A DNA stretch of 64,000 nucleotides from Hyphomonas jannaschiana VP2 (GTDB lineage: Bacteria > Pseudomonadota > Alphaproteobacteria > Caulobacterales > Hyphomonadaceae): the NCBI RefSeq assembly GCF_000685215.1, contig NZ_ARYJ01000001.1, positions 186,001 through 250,000 of the forward strand. The letters are read 5' to 3'. The notes under the pieces were generated by a model, which made no database searches, was not told the origin of the DNA, and saw only the letters and a program-made list of their open reading frames with translations. The translations under genes were made by a program, and so were the position numbers. This document shows, piece after piece, positions 9,439-18,517 of the stretch (the stretch's first letter is position 1; every line of letters starts with the position of its first letter).

Positions 9439-10740
9439 TCAGGGCGCTTCGGCCTGCCATGCCTTTGCGGCAGCCTTTTCCGATTTCTGGTTTGCCAGGA
9501 AAGCGGACAGCACGCCAAGTTTCTCATCTGGCTCCCCTCCCGCACCGAGCCTCTTCAGCTGCTCATAATACCAGCCCATGGCCCCGAAACCGTTAAGAGC
9601 CTTGATGAGTTTGATCGGCGAATGCGGTCCCAGCAGACCCGGTCCGATACGCAGCTTCTTTTCCCATTGGTCGAAAGCCTCCTGCGTACCAGAGAGCAGC
9701 CGCGCGGGGGCGGTCGTATCCACGCAAAGCGGACGTCCGATGCCGATCAGGTCTGCCTCGCCGGAGGCCAGCGCTTCGTTCATCGCCGCGACCGTGCGGA
9801 ACCCGCCGGTGACCATCAGCGGCATCTTTGCCCGGTCCTGCACGGCGCGGGCATATTTCAGGAAATAGGCCTCCCTCGCCTTCGTGGATGCGGACACCGG
9901 CTGATCGAAGACAGGTTCAAGCCCCTCCTGGTCCATCATTTTCGGCTGTTCATAGTTCCCGCCGGAAATCTCTACAAAATCAACGTCCAGTGTGTCGAGC
10001 GTGTCGATCACGCCGAGGCAGTCCTCGAAACTGAAGCCGCCTTTCTGGAAGTCTGCCGAGTTCAGCTTCACCGAAACGGAGAAGCCCGGCCCGCCGGCGA
10101 TCTTCGCTTCTTTCACGCAGGCGACCAGCAATCTTGCCCGGTTTTCAAGCGGACCGCCCCATTCGTCCTCACGCCGATTGGCCAGCGGCGACAGGAAGGA
10201 GGACAACAGATACCCATGGGCGGCATGGACCTGAATGCCGTCAAACCCGGTCTGTTTCGCGACTTTCGCCGCCCGGCCGAAGCCTTCAATCACCGCCTTG
10301 ATTTCCTCCACCGTCATGGCGCGGGGCTCCCCGAACTGGCCGCCTGGCAGTCCGAGCGCCACAGGGCTCGGCGCGGCGGGCCTGGGGTTTACCAGTTTCG
10401 GCGTCTGGCGCCCGGCATGGCTGACCTGCATGACCAGCGCCGCGCCTTTGGATTTCGCCGCTTCAGCCCAGCGGGCGAAGCCGTCCAGCGCCTCGTTCGA
10501 AATCTTCGGCCCGATGACCACATTGCCCACCTGTTCAAGGTGATCCCGGTCGATCTGGACATTGCCGGTGATGATGCCGCCGAGCCCGCCTTCGGCCCAG
10601 CGCCGGTAGAGCGTGACATGCGCCTCAGTGACCCTATTGCGCGAATCAGCCAATCCCTCTGTCATTGCCGCTTTCACAAGACGGTTGGGAAATGTCAGCC
10701 CGCTGGCCAGGGTTAATGCAGTGTTAATCGTGGCAGTCAT
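9439..10740 (-). CDS. NADH:flavin oxidoreductase, Old Yellow Enzyme family
   Basis: The 433-residue protein has the FMN-binding TIM barrel of the OYE/2,4-dienoyl-CoA reductase family: the PNRLVKAAM segment near the N-terminus, VQVSHAGR-type strand, HAAHGYL with its substrate-binding His pair, FLSP, and the phosphate-binding GIGRP near residue 360. It lacks the C-terminal iron-sulfur and FAD/NAD domains of full dienoyl-CoA reductases, so it is a single-domain ene-reductase-like enzyme. I chose the start at 10740 because the family N-terminus begins there. The open frame continues far upstream only because parE on the other strand keeps that frame free of stops. Confidence 0.88.
   Translation of the reverse strand: MTATINTALTLASGLTFPNRLVKAAMTEGLADSRNRVTEAHVTLYRRWAEGGLGGIITGNVQIDRDHLEQVGNVVIGPKISNEALDGFARWAEAAKSKGAALVMQVSHAGRQTPKLVNPRPAAPSPVALGLPGGQFGEPRAMTVEEIKAVIEGFGRAAKVAKQTGFDGIQVHAAHGYLLSSFLSPLANRREDEWGGPLENRARLLVACVKEAKIAGGPGFSVSVKLNSADFQKGGFSFEDCLGVIDTLDTLDVDFVEISGGNYEQPKMMDQEGLEPVFDQPVSASTKAREAYFLKYARAVQDRAKMPLMVTGGFRTVAAMNEALASGEADLIGIGRPLCVDTTAPARLLSGTQEAFDQWEKKLRIGPGLLGPHSPIKLIKALNGFGAMGWYYEQLKRLGAGGEPDEKLGVLSAFLANQKSEKAAAKAWQAEAP
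10713..10727. promoter_or_regulatory. Perfect TTAA-N7-TTAA (CtrA-like) site upstream of parE
   Basis: TTAA at 10713-10716 and at 10724-10727 are separated by exactly seven bases, matching the full CtrA box of Caulobacterales. It lies about 68 bp upstream of the parE ATG and within codons 5-10 of the divergent OYE gene, so it could be coding coincidence. It was the only exact match I found by eye. Confidence 0.4.
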
Positions 10741-10794
10741 TGATGTTCCCCCAATATCGACACTGACTCGTGACGCCCTTAAGGGAGACCATAA

Positions 10795-12798
10795 ATGGCC
10801 GCCGCCAAGCAAGCAAAGCTGTTCGACCAAATGAGCTCCGACACGTCCGGTTACTCCGCAAAGGACATTGAAGTCCTTGAAGGCCTCGAGCCTGTCCGCA
10901 AACGCCCCGGCATGTATATCGGCGGCACGGACGAGCGCGCCTATCACCACCTCTTTGCCGAGGTGCTGGACAATGCGATGGACGAAGCCGTCGCCGGCCA
11001 TGCCAACCGGATCGAGATCCATCTCGACGCCGAAGGCTATCTGACCGTCGCCGACAATGGCCGCGGCATCCCGGTCGACCCGCACCCGAAATTCCCCAAG
11101 AAATCCGCCCTCGAAGTCATCATGACGACGCTGCACTCGGGCGGGAAGTTTTCTGACAAGGCTTACGCCACCGCTGGCGGCCTCCATGGCGTGGGTATCT
11201 CGGTGGTAAACGCGCTGTCGGAGCGCGTGGAAGTCGAGGTTGCCCGTGACAAGCGGCTCTACCGGCAGTGCTTCTCGCGCGGTCTCGTGGAGGGCAAGCT
11301 GGAGAAGGTCGGCGCGGCGCCGAACCGGCGCGGCACGTCGGTGAAATTCAAGCCGGACCATCAGATCTTCGGCGAGAAGATGCGCTGGCGCCCGGCCCGC
11401 CTGTTCCAGATGGCGCGCTCGAAAGCCTATCTCTACCGCGGCGTCGAGGTGCGCTGGAACTGCGACCCGTCCCTGCTGCCGGAAGATTCCAAGATCCCGG
11501 CAGAGGCCACCCTCTCCTACCCGAACGGCCTCGCCGACCAGCTGGCCGAAGTCTTCGGCGGCAAGGCAACGATCACCGAAGCGCCGTTCACCGGCCTCGT
11601 GGACATGGGCGATGAGGGCAAGGTCGAATGGGCCATCGCCTGGACGCAGGCCGGTTTCGGCGAGAGCGACGGCTTTGCCCGCTCTTATTGTAACACGATC
11701 CCGACGCCCGAAGGCGGCACGCACGAGGCGGGCTTCCGCGCGGCGATCACCAAGGGCCTGCGCAATTTCGGCGAGCTGACCGGCAACAAGAAGGCCGGCG
11801 ACATCACCGCCGACGACATCATGGGCCATTCCGGCCTGTTGCTGTCGGTCTTCATCCGCGGGCCGGAATTCGTCGGCCAGACCAAGGACAAGCTGTCGAC
11901 CACTGCCGCGTTCCGTCTCGTCGAGAACGCCGTGCGCGACCGGTTCGACCACTGGCTCGCTGGGTCCCCGAAGGAAGCCGACAAGCTGCTGACCTGGGCG
12001 ATCGACCGCGCCGATGAGCGCGCACGCCGCAGAAAACAGAAAGAAATCAACCGCAAGTCCGCCACCAAAAAGCTCCGCCTGCCGGGCAAGCTGGCGGACT
12101 GTTCGGAAAAAGGCCCGGACGAAACCGAGCTGTTCCTCGTCGAAGGCGACTCGGCTGGCGGCAGCGCCAAGCAGGCGCGCGACCGGAAAACGCAGGCCAT
12201 CCTGCCGCTGCGCGGGAAGATCCTGAACGTCGAAAGCGCCTCGCTCGACAAGATGATGGCCAACCAGGAGATCAACGATCTGGCGCTGGCGCTGGGCACC
12301 CAGCTCGGCAAGAAATTCGCCATCGACGATCTGCGTTATGAGCGCATCATCATCATGACCGACGCCGACGTGGACGGCGCCCACATCGCGGCGCTGCTGA
12401 TCACTTTCTTCTACCGGATGACGCCGGGACTCATTGAATCCGGACGGCTTTTCCTGGCCATGCCGCCGCTCTACAAGCTCTCCAACAAGGGCACGATCGT
12501 CTATGCCATGGACGACGAAGACCGCGCGGCGAAGATGAAAGCGCACTTCAAGCCGAACCAGAAGGTCGACATGACGCGCTTCAAGGGTCTCGGCGAGATG
12601 AACCCGGCGCAGCTGAAAGAGACCACGATGAACCCGGCTACCCGCACGCTCGCCCGCGTGACGCTGCCGGATTCCATGGACGAGCTGACCGAGATGAAGC
12701 CGGCCGAACTCATCAACACGCTGATGGGCAAGAAGGCGGAACTCCGCTTCCGCTTCATCCAGGAGAACGCGGCCTTTGTTGAGGACCTGGATATCTAG
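10795..12798 (+). CDS. parE: DNA topoisomerase IV subunit B
   Basis: The 667-residue type IIA topoisomerase ATPase subunit carries the GHKL ATP-binding motifs (DNAMDEA, DNGRGIP, GGLHGVG), a transducer domain, and the TOPRIM domain with EGDSAGG and DADVDG. The length and the C-terminal RFRFIQENAAFVEDLDI ending fit ParE rather than the longer GyrB. ParE with ParC decatenates daughter chromosomes. AGGGAGA lies about 8 bp before the ATG. The intergenic region to the divergent OYE gene is only 54 bp, so the two promoters must overlap; a CtrA-like site lies just inside the divergent gene. Confidence 0.97.
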   Translation: MAAAKQAKLFDQMSSDTSGYSAKDIEVLEGLEPVRKRPGMYIGGTDERAYHHLFAEVLDNAMDEAVAGHANRIEIHLDAEGYLTVADNGRGIPVDPHPKFPKKSALEVIMTTLHSGGKFSDKAYATAGGLHGVGISVVNALSERVEVEVARDKRLYRQCFSRGLVEGKLEKVGAAPNRRGTSVKFKPDHQIFGEKMRWRPARLFQMARSKAYLYRGVEVRWNCDPSLLPEDSKIPAEATLSYPNGLADQLAEVFGGKATITEAPFTGLVDMGDEGKVEWAIAWTQAGFGESDGFARSYCNTIPTPEGGTHEAGFRAAITKGLRNFGELTGNKKAGDITADDIMGHSGLLLSVFIRGPEFVGQTKDKLSTTAAFRLVENAVRDRFDHWLAGSPKEADKLLTWAIDRADERARRRKQKEINRKSATKKLRLPGKLADCSEKGPDETELFLVEGDSAGGSAKQARDRKTQAILPLRGKILNVESASLDKMMANQEINDLALALGTQLGKKFAIDDLRYERIIIMTDADVDGAHIAALLITFFYRMTPGLIESGRLFLAMPPLYKLSNKGTIVYAMDDEDRAAKMKAHFKPNQKVDMTRFKGLGEMNPAQLKETTMNPATRTLARVTLPDSMDELTEMKPAELINTLMGKKAELRFRFIQENAAFVEDLDI

Positions 12799-12854
12799 GC
12801 CAAACCGGCGCACACTCCCCTCAAAATAAAGGCCAAAAAAGGGGAGGAAAAACA

Positions 12855-13277
12855 ATGTACTCACAGAAAGACTGGCTGCTCATCTTCGGGGCGGGCCTGT
12901 TCCTGCTGGGCCTCGTCACGGGCTTTGTCGGGCCGCTTTTGCTCAATCCGCGGATGGGATTGTCCTCGCATCTGGAGGGCCTGATGAACGGCACGTTCCT
13001 GATTGCCGTGGGCGCAATCTGGGACCGGGTGCACCTCTCCCCGGCCCTGAAGAAGACGGCGTTTGGCCTGTTCCTCTTCGGCACCACAGCCAATTGGGCG
13101 ACCGTATTCCTCGCCGCCGCCTGGGGCGCGAGCGCGCTGATGCCGATCTCGGGCGCTGGCCATACGGGCACGCCGTTTCAGGAAAATACTGTCGCGACGC
13201 TGCTGATGGGGCTCTCCATCGCGATGCTGATCGCGACCGCGCTGATGCTCGCAGGGCTCCTGCGTAAACGCGCCTGA
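12855..13277 (+). CDS. Hydroxylaminobenzene mutase / styrene oxide isomerase-like membrane protein
   Basis: The 140-residue protein has four predicted transmembrane helices and the family hallmarks: LLLNPRMGLSSHLEG after helix 1 and MPISGAGHTGTPFQE between helices 3 and 4. Characterised relatives are HabA (rearranges hydroxylaminobenzene to aminophenol) and StyC (styrene oxide to phenylacetaldehyde, heme-dependent with a His ligand); the His in SSHLEG is a candidate equivalent. No nitroarene or styrene genes are nearby, so the substrate is unknown. A strong GGGGAGG ribosome-binding site precedes the ATG. Confidence 0.75.
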   Translation: MYSQKDWLLIFGAGLFLLGLVTGFVGPLLLNPRMGLSSHLEGLMNGTFLIAVGAIWDRVHLSPALKKTAFGLFLFGTTANWATVFLAAAWGASALMPISGAGHTGTPFQENTVATLLMGLSIAMLIATALMLAGLLRKRA

Positions 13278-13310
13278 GGTGTTGGATAAGGGCCCCGCCA
13301 GACCGTGTAA

Positions 13311-13347
13311 AACACCATATATACACCGTGTATGGACCATATATACG
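13311..13347. repeat. AT-rich direct and inverted repeats between convergent genes
   Basis: CCATATATAC occurs twice, at 13315 and 13337, and ATACAC-C-GTGTAT (13321-13333) is a palindrome. The cluster lies between two convergent 3' ends, so a terminator role is more likely than a promoter role. Part of it resembles the GTGTATATACAC palindromes beside the MarR gene at 38.3-38.5 kb. Confidence 0.5.
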
Positions 13348-13364
13348 CGGGCTGGCGGGCGCCC

Positions 13365-13610
13365 CTACGCCTTCGGCAGCCGCCGCATGTGTACGTCGCG
13401 CACGACATGCACCACCGGCCGGATCGCGAAACAGACCGAGCCGATCAGGAACAGCCACGTCCCGGCCGTCTGCGTCGCCTCCCCAAAGAACAGGACCGAG
13501 CCGATAATGAACAGGATCGCCGCCAGCGCATCGACACAGTCATAGACTGTCCCATAGGCGACATAGACCTCCCTGTGGCGCGGCGTCGTAAAACGCATTC
13601 CTTCGGTCAT
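13365..13610 (-). CDS. YrhK-like small membrane protein
   Basis: The 81-residue protein (start MTEGMRF at 13610) has two hydrophobic helices separated by an ALQTAGTW-like loop, here ATQTAGTW, and a basic C-terminus after RPVVHVVRD. This arrangement resembles the YrhK domain found in small inner-membrane proteins of unknown function. A longer in-frame start at 13703 would add a low-complexity extension that I judge spurious. It converges with the HabA-like gene, with about 90 bp of repeat-bearing sequence between their stops. Confidence 0.65.
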   Translation of the reverse strand: MTEGMRFTTPRHREVYVAYGTVYDCVDALAAILFIIGSVLFFGEATQTAGTWLFLIGSVCFAIRPVVHVVRDVHMRRLPKA

Positions 13611-13766
13611 GGCGGCTCCCGTGTTTGCGGTGAGATGCTGGAGTGCCGGTTTCGGGCGGGGCTGTAAAGCGGGAGCTAAAGAGGGTCGCAAAGCCACAGC
13701 CATTCAAGTAGAATAAATCCACCCCCCTAAGTAGAGGGCAGCCGAGTCAAATGCGAGGAGCTTCGG

Positions 13767-14003
13767 ATGGCGCAAAGAACAAGGTACCCTATCAAATGCG
13801 AATGTGGGCACGATGGCACTCTCATTTGCAAAGAAAGTGACCAACCTTTTGGCGGCCAATGGGAGGACTACTCCGTCATTGGGTTTGAAGGGAAATCTTA
13901 TTACACAAAAGGATTCTCACACACCTCTGAAGCCTTGGAGCACATCAAACCAAAGTGCCCCAAATGTGGAGCAGTCGGAAAGGCAAAGGTTACAAGTGGC
14001 TAG
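13767..14003 (+). CDS. Small zinc-ribbon protein, unknown function
   Basis: The 78-residue product has two cysteine knuckles, CECG near residue 11 and CPKCG near residue 67, fitting a zinc ribbon. Nothing else is recognised. It sits in a locally AT-rich stretch (about 13.72-15.12 kb) whose base composition differs clearly from the flanking housekeeping genes, and 34 bp upstream of a DUF4238 gene on the same strand. Horizontal acquisition as a pair is inferred from composition only. Confidence 0.6.
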   Translation: MAQRTRYPIKCECGHDGTLICKESDQPFGGQWEDYSVIGFEGKSYYTKGFSHTSEALEHIKPKCPKCGAVGKAKVTSG

Positions 14004-14037
14004 TTTAAAGCGAGGCTATTGAATACGGATATAGTCT

Positions 14038-15042
14038 GTGTACAAACCAAGAAGACATCACTTTGTTCAAGCTGAACATATTCGACAGTTCGTTGATTCA
14101 AACGGAACTGTTACAGTTTATTCAAAAGAAGGCCGAAGCTTCGACGTTTCACCAGAAGCAATCTTTTGGCAACGAGATCTCAATTCATATGACACGCCAG
14201 ATGGTCTGAATACGGAATTTGAAAATTTCATCACCGAGGTTGAGAACCAGACATTTCCAGCACTGGCCAAAACAATAGATTCAGAAATTGTTGCGGCAGA
14301 AGCATTGAACGCCCTCACAGCATACCTTGCGCTTTCCAGAATAAGAAGCCCTTCTCTTCAAGCAGGCGTTATTGCCCATCATCAACAATTGGTTAGAACG
14401 TCCGCCATCATGATGGACCAACGTGGAGCTTTCGACGAGCTAGGGCCGCTTCCAGACGCTGAGAACCGGTCGCTCACGGAACTGCTTGATAGCGGGGCAC
14501 TAGAGTTCCAAATCAACAATGCCGTTTACCTAGACAAGATTTTTCAGATGACAAAGCAAACTCATTCAATTCTGCTGAACGGGTTTCGATGGAACCTCGT
14601 AAAATCTCCACTAGGTCGTGTAATTATCTCTGATCACCCGCTTACCTTTGTACACCCAGGGCGGCACTTTGGTCTTTATGGCATACCGCCTGGAGGTGAT
14701 GATTGTGAAATGGCGTTTCCTCTGTCCAAGCATCTTTATTTGGTCGGTCTATGGGAACGTGAATTCGAATCCTTTGAATCGGAAGAGGCAGTGAACGAAC
14801 TCAATACACGACAAGCCATTTTCGCAAGTCGACACTTCGCAACAAGTTTCGAATCAACTGAGTGGCTGCCTCTAGCGTTGCAGTTTCGAAATTTCAGTTT
14901 CCGTACAAAGGCGGACACTCTCGAACATCCCGCAGGGGCCATCCATTCGATTACCGGTGGCGTATTTCCGATTGAATCTGCTGAAGCCGCGGAAGAGGAA
15001 AATCCACTCTTGGGTACGAAACCAATCATCGCCCAGAAATAA
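14038..15042 (+). CDS. DUF4238 domain protein
   Basis: The 334-residue product begins at a GTG (14038) with RRHHFVQAEHIRQF, the His-rich opening typical of DUF4238, followed by the alternating helices and the VIISDHPL segment (about residue 200) that also recurs in the family. The biochemical role is unknown. The gene is AT-rich with different codon use from its neighbours, which points to recent transfer. It is next to a small zinc-ribbon gene. The 100 bp downstream, before nadE, show no gene. Confidence 0.7.
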   Translation: MYKPRRHHFVQAEHIRQFVDSNGTVTVYSKEGRSFDVSPEAIFWQRDLNSYDTPDGLNTEFENFITEVENQTFPALAKTIDSEIVAAEALNALTAYLALSRIRSPSLQAGVIAHHQQLVRTSAIMMDQRGAFDELGPLPDAENRSLTELLDSGALEFQINNAVYLDKIFQMTKQTHSILLNGFRWNLVKSPLGRVIISDHPLTFVHPGRHFGLYGIPPGGDDCEMAFPLSKHLYLVGLWEREFESFESEEAVNELNTRQAIFASRHFATSFESTEWLPLALQFRNFSFRTKADTLEHPAGAIHSITGGVFPIESAEAAEEENPLLGTKPIIAQK

Positions 15043-15158
15043 GCGTTCAGTGAAGAGGAACGTGATAGAATATCCCTATCTTTGGCCCACATCTTCTGAT
15101 CCGAAATCATTCCACCACACCAATTGCTAATCCCTGCGCAGCCCCCTAAATGCTCTTC

Positions 15159-16808
15159 ATGAGCAAAAATCTGAAAATCCTGGTCGCGCAGCTCAATCCT
15201 GTGGTGGGGGACATCAAGGGGAATTTTGAGCTGGCGCGCGGGGCCTTGGCGCAAGCGAAGGACAAGGGCGCTGACCTGCTTGTCCTCTCCGAACTGTTCA
15301 TCCTTGGCTATCCGGCCGAGGATCTGGTGCTGAAACCGGCGGCCGTGGAAGACTCCATGAAGGCGGTGCAGGCCCTCGCCGCGGAGACCGCCAATGGCCC
15401 GGCCGTGATCATCGGCAGCCCCTGGATGGACGGCAAGAAACGGCACAATTCCGCCGTGCTGCTGAAGGATGGCGCGGTGGCCGGGCGCTATGACAAGCGC
15501 GAGCTGCCGAACTATGGCGTGTTCGACGAGAAGCGCATCTTCGATGCGGGCGAAGGCCCCCTGCCCGTGTTCGAGCTGAACGGCATTCCGGTCGGCATCG
15601 CGATCTGTGAGGACATCTGGTATCCGCGCGTGCCGTCTGCGCTGGCCGAGGCGGGCGCGGAAATGCTGATCGTGCCGAATGGCAGCCCCTGGCGCCGCAC
15701 CGTGCAGGTGGAGCGGCATACGAGCTTCTCCGCCTGGACGAAGACGGGCGTGCCTTACCTGTTCGTGAACCAGGTGGGCGGACAAGACGAATTGGTCTTT
15801 GACGGGGCGAGCTATGCCGTCGATTTCGACGGGACGGAGCACCAGCTGCTGGGCGATTTCGTCACCGGCACGGCGCTGGTGACGTTCGATGGCGAGACGC
15901 ACCAGTTTGCGAGCGAGTCGAAGGCAGAGCTGTCCAGCGGCTGGGAAGCCGAATACCGCGCGGCGGTGATGGCGCTGGGTGATTATGTCAACAAGAACCG
16001 CTTCCCCGGCGTCGTGCTGGGGATGAGCGGCGGCATCGACTCGGCACTGACGGCGGCGATTGCGGTGGATGCGCTGGGGCCGGAGCGCGTGTGGTGCGTG
16101 ATGCTACCGTCGAAATATACGTCCTCGGACAGTCTGGAAGACGCGAAGCTCTGCGCCCAGCGGCTCGGCGCGCGCTATGACACGATCAATATCCGCCCCG
16201 GCGTGAACGCGCTGGACGAGATGCTGGCCGAGCAGTTCGCGGACCTGAAGCCCGATACGACGGAAGAGAACATCCAGTCCCGCCTGCGCGCGGTGACCCT
16301 GATGGCGCTGTCGAACAAGTTCGGGCACATGGTGGTGACCACCGGCAACAAGAGCGAGATGGCGGTCGGCTATGCGACGCTCTATGGCGACATGTGCGGC
16401 GGCTATAATGCGCTGAAGGATTTCTGGAAGACCGAAGTGTTCGAGCTGGCCCGCTGGCGCAACATGGCGGTGCCGAAGGGCGCGCTGGGCCCCGGCGGCG
16501 AAGTGATCCCGATGCGGATCATTACCAAGCCGCCAAGCGCGGAGCTGCGCGAGGACCAGAAAGACCAGGACTCCCTGCCCCCGTATGACGTGCTGGACGA
16601 CATCCTGCGCGGCCTGGTGGAGGGCGAGGAAGACGTGGAGGACATCATCGCACGCGGGCATGACACCGCCACGGTCAAACGGATCGAGCACCTGCTCTAT
16701 ATCGCCGAATACAAGCGCCGCCAGGCCCCGCCGGGCGTCAAGATCGGCGGCAAGAATTTCGGCCGCGACCGGCGCTATCCGATCACGAACCGGTTCCGGG
16801 ACGCGTAG
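15159..16808 (+). CDS. nadE: Glutamine-dependent NAD+ synthetase
   Basis: The 549-residue protein fuses an N-terminal nitrilase-fold glutaminase (Glu in LSELF, Lys in YDKRELPNYGVF, Cys in AICEDIW) to a C-terminal NAD synthetase domain with the SGGIDSAL pyrophosphatase loop and the TGNKSE motif. It converts nicotinic acid adenine dinucleotide to NAD+ with ATP and glutamine. I start at Met 15159 (MSKNLKILVAQLNP), which matches the family; an ATG at 15150 adds three residues. No strong ribosome-binding site is visible for either. Confidence 0.96.
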   Translation: MSKNLKILVAQLNPVVGDIKGNFELARGALAQAKDKGADLLVLSELFILGYPAEDLVLKPAAVEDSMKAVQALAAETANGPAVIIGSPWMDGKKRHNSAVLLKDGAVAGRYDKRELPNYGVFDEKRIFDAGEGPLPVFELNGIPVGIAICEDIWYPRVPSALAEAGAEMLIVPNGSPWRRTVQVERHTSFSAWTKTGVPYLFVNQVGGQDELVFDGASYAVDFDGTEHQLLGDFVTGTALVTFDGETHQFASESKAELSSGWEAEYRAAVMALGDYVNKNRFPGVVLGMSGGIDSALTAAIAVDALGPERVWCVMLPSKYTSSDSLEDAKLCAQRLGARYDTINIRPGVNALDEMLAEQFADLKPDTTEENIQSRLRAVTLMALSNKFGHMVVTTGNKSEMAVGYATLYGDMCGGYNALKDFWKTEVFELARWRNMAVPKGALGPGGEVIPMRIITKPPSAELREDQKDQDSLPPYDVLDDILRGLVEGEEDVEDIIARGHDTATVKRIEHLLYIAEYKRRQAPPGVKIGGKNFGRDRRYPITNRFRDA

Positions 16809-16861
16809 ACGCCAGCCTCAACCGCGCCCGCACGCCCGGATCCTGGCTTCTCCGTACCTGG

Positions 16862-17857
16862 CTAGTTTTCAAGGTCCGGGTTGATCGGGACAATGATGCG
16901 CCCACGGATTTTACCTTCCAGGAAGAGAGGCGCCGTCGAGATGACGTCTTCGAAGGCCACCTCCGTGGACATGGCTTCCAGCTTTGCTGGGTCCAGATCC
17001 GTTGCGAGACGCTCCCATGCAGCCAGTCTTTTCTCTTTCGGGCACATGACACTGTCGATGCCTTTCAATGTGACGCCACGCAGGATGAAGGGGGCCACAC
17101 TTGTCGGCAGGTCCATGCTGCCAGCCAGGCCGCAGGCTGCAACGGTCCCGTTGTATTTGATCATCGACAGAAGATTGGCGAGGACAACGCCGCCAACAAC
17201 ATCGACTGCACCCGCCCAACGCTCCTTGTTCAGGGCGCGCGGCGTCCCGGAAAGATCGGCCCGGTCGACAATTGAGGACGCGCCCAGGCTTTTGAGATAG
17301 TCCGCCTCTTCGGGTCGGCCCGTGGCCGCCGCAACCGTGAACCCCTTGTTTGCAAGCAGGCTTGTCGCGACGCTTCCGACACCGCCGGACGCGCCGGTGA
17401 CAAGGATTTCGCCGCTGGCGGGGGTGACGCCTTCGTCTTCCAAGGCGATGACACAGAGCATCGCGGTATAGCCGGCTGTGCCAATCGCCATGGCCTGCCG
17501 CATCGTCAGGCCATCAGGAAGACGGACAAGCCAATCCCCCTTCACTTTCGCGCGCTGTGCCAGCCCACCCCAATGCTTTTCACCGACGCCCCAACCGTTC
17601 AGAACAACGCGGTCTCCGGGCGCAAAATCAGAATGGCGGCTTTCAGAGACGACGCCGGCAAAATCAATGCCCGGAATCATCGGGAAGCTTCGCACGACCG
17701 GGGAGCTGCCCGTGATCGCCAGCGCGTCCTTGTAGTTCAGGGTCGACCAGGCGATGTCGACGACGACATCCCCCTCCTCCATTTCGGGAAGTGTCACCTC
17801 GCTCCGGGAAACCGTCTGCTCATCTGTGTCTTTGTTGATTACGATTGCATCGAACAT
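16862..17857 (-). CDS. acuI: Acrylyl-CoA reductase, AcuI/YhdH family
   Basis: The 331-residue MDR-superfamily oxidoreductase has [10 protein letters not shown] near residue 42, PGIDFAG near 65 and the NADPH-binding GASGGVGS near 155, with no zinc ligands. These match AcuI/YhdH, which reduces toxic acryloyl-CoA to propionyl-CoA with NADPH. It lies 12 bp downstream of the regulator I call acuR on the same strand, the arrangement known from DMSP- and acrylate-degrading marine alphaproteobacteria. No DMSP lyase is seen in the window, so the role could be general detoxification of acryloyl-CoA. The propionyl-CoA carboxylase subunit at 43-45 kb would use the product. Confidence 0.88.
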   Translation of the reverse strand: MFDAIVINKDTDEQTVSRSEVTLPEMEEGDVVVDIAWSTLNYKDALAITGSSPVVRSFPMIPGIDFAGVVSESRHSDFAPGDRVVLNGWGVGEKHWGGLAQRAKVKGDWLVRLPDGLTMRQAMAIGTAGYTAMLCVIALEDEGVTPASGEILVTGASGGVGSVATSLLANKGFTVAAATGRPEEADYLKSLGASSIVDRADLSGTPRALNKERWAGAVDVVGGVVLANLLSMIKYNGTVAACGLAGSMDLPTSVAPFILRGVTLKGIDSVMCPKEKRLAAWERLATDLDPAKLEAMSTEVAFEDVISTAPLFLEGKIRGRIIVPINPDLEN

Positions 17858-17869
17858 GTGTGTCGCCTT

Positions 17870-18508
17870 TCAATTTGACGTGAGGGCAAAGAAGCCAGTT
17901 GCGAACTGGCGCAGGGGGGCCGGACCCTGTTCGAGCTTGGCGCGCAAAACCGCGCCTTCCCAACCAATCCAGAAAAAAGCGGCGAGCGCTTCCGGCTTAT
18001 GGTGCTTGCCGATCTCGCCCTGGTTTTGTGCTTCAAGAAGGCAGGCCTCTGTCAGGTGCTGCCAGTCCGACAGAGCAGAGGAGAGCAGGCTGCGGAATCC
18101 CGGCGGGAGGGCCGCCATCTCCTGCCCCAAGTTTCCAACGAGGCACCCGCGCCTGAACGCGTGCTTTTCCATCCCCTTTTCGGCGTCGGAAATAAATCCC
18201 CGCAGCCGGTCCAGCGGAGAGAGGTCAGCGCGTTGGAACCAGGAACGAAGCCTGGAGGAGAAATACTCATTGTAAGCACCGATCAGTGCACGTCCGAAAT
18301 CCTCTTTGGATTCGAAATGGTAGTAAAAACTGCCTTTAGGCACACCCGCTGCGCGAAGGATTTCATCGACCGCGACCGCGCAGTAGCCCCGCTCGGTCAG
18401 ATACTCCAGCCCGGTCCGGATCAGCTCCTGACGCGCCGTCTGATCGCCCGGCGGTTTGCGCGGGCGGCCTCTGCGGCGGCCGGGTGTTGGGGCGTCTGTA
18501 GAGCTCAT
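17870..18508 (-). CDS. acuR: TetR-family repressor, AcuR-like
   Basis: The 212-residue protein starts with a basic tail (GRRRGRPRKP) followed by a TetR helix-turn-helix (about residues 30-75, including GVPKGSFYYHFESK) and an AcuR-like ligand domain carrying RRGCLVGNLGQEM. AcuR represses acuI and DMSP genes and is released by acrylate. The start at 18508 puts the protein at the family length; the frame continues open upstream, but that part contains the operator. No Shine-Dalgarno sequence is visible, and a possible -10 (TATAAA) is only a few bases from the ATG, so a leaderless or very short-leader mRNA is possible. Confidence 0.85.
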   Translation of the reverse strand: MSSTDAPTPGRRRGRPRKPPGDQTARQELIRTGLEYLTERGYCAVAVDEILRAAGVPKGSFYYHFESKEDFGRALIGAYNEYFSSRLRSWFQRADLSPLDRLRGFISDAEKGMEKHAFRRGCLVGNLGQEMAALPPGFRSLLSSALSDWQHLTEACLLEAQNQGEIGKHHKPEALAAFFWIGWEGAVLRAKLEQGPAPLRQFATGFFALTSN

Positions 18509-18517
18509 TTTTTGTTT

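Noticed and set aside
9439-12864. A 1141-codon open frame on the minus strand
   Set aside because: Only the last 433 codons (start 10740) match a protein family. The rest lies antisense to parE and is kept open by GC-rich codon bias.
13311-13347. A second site for the MarR regulator
   Set aside because: Sequence similarity is partial and the repeats lie between two convergent 3' ends, not in a promoter.
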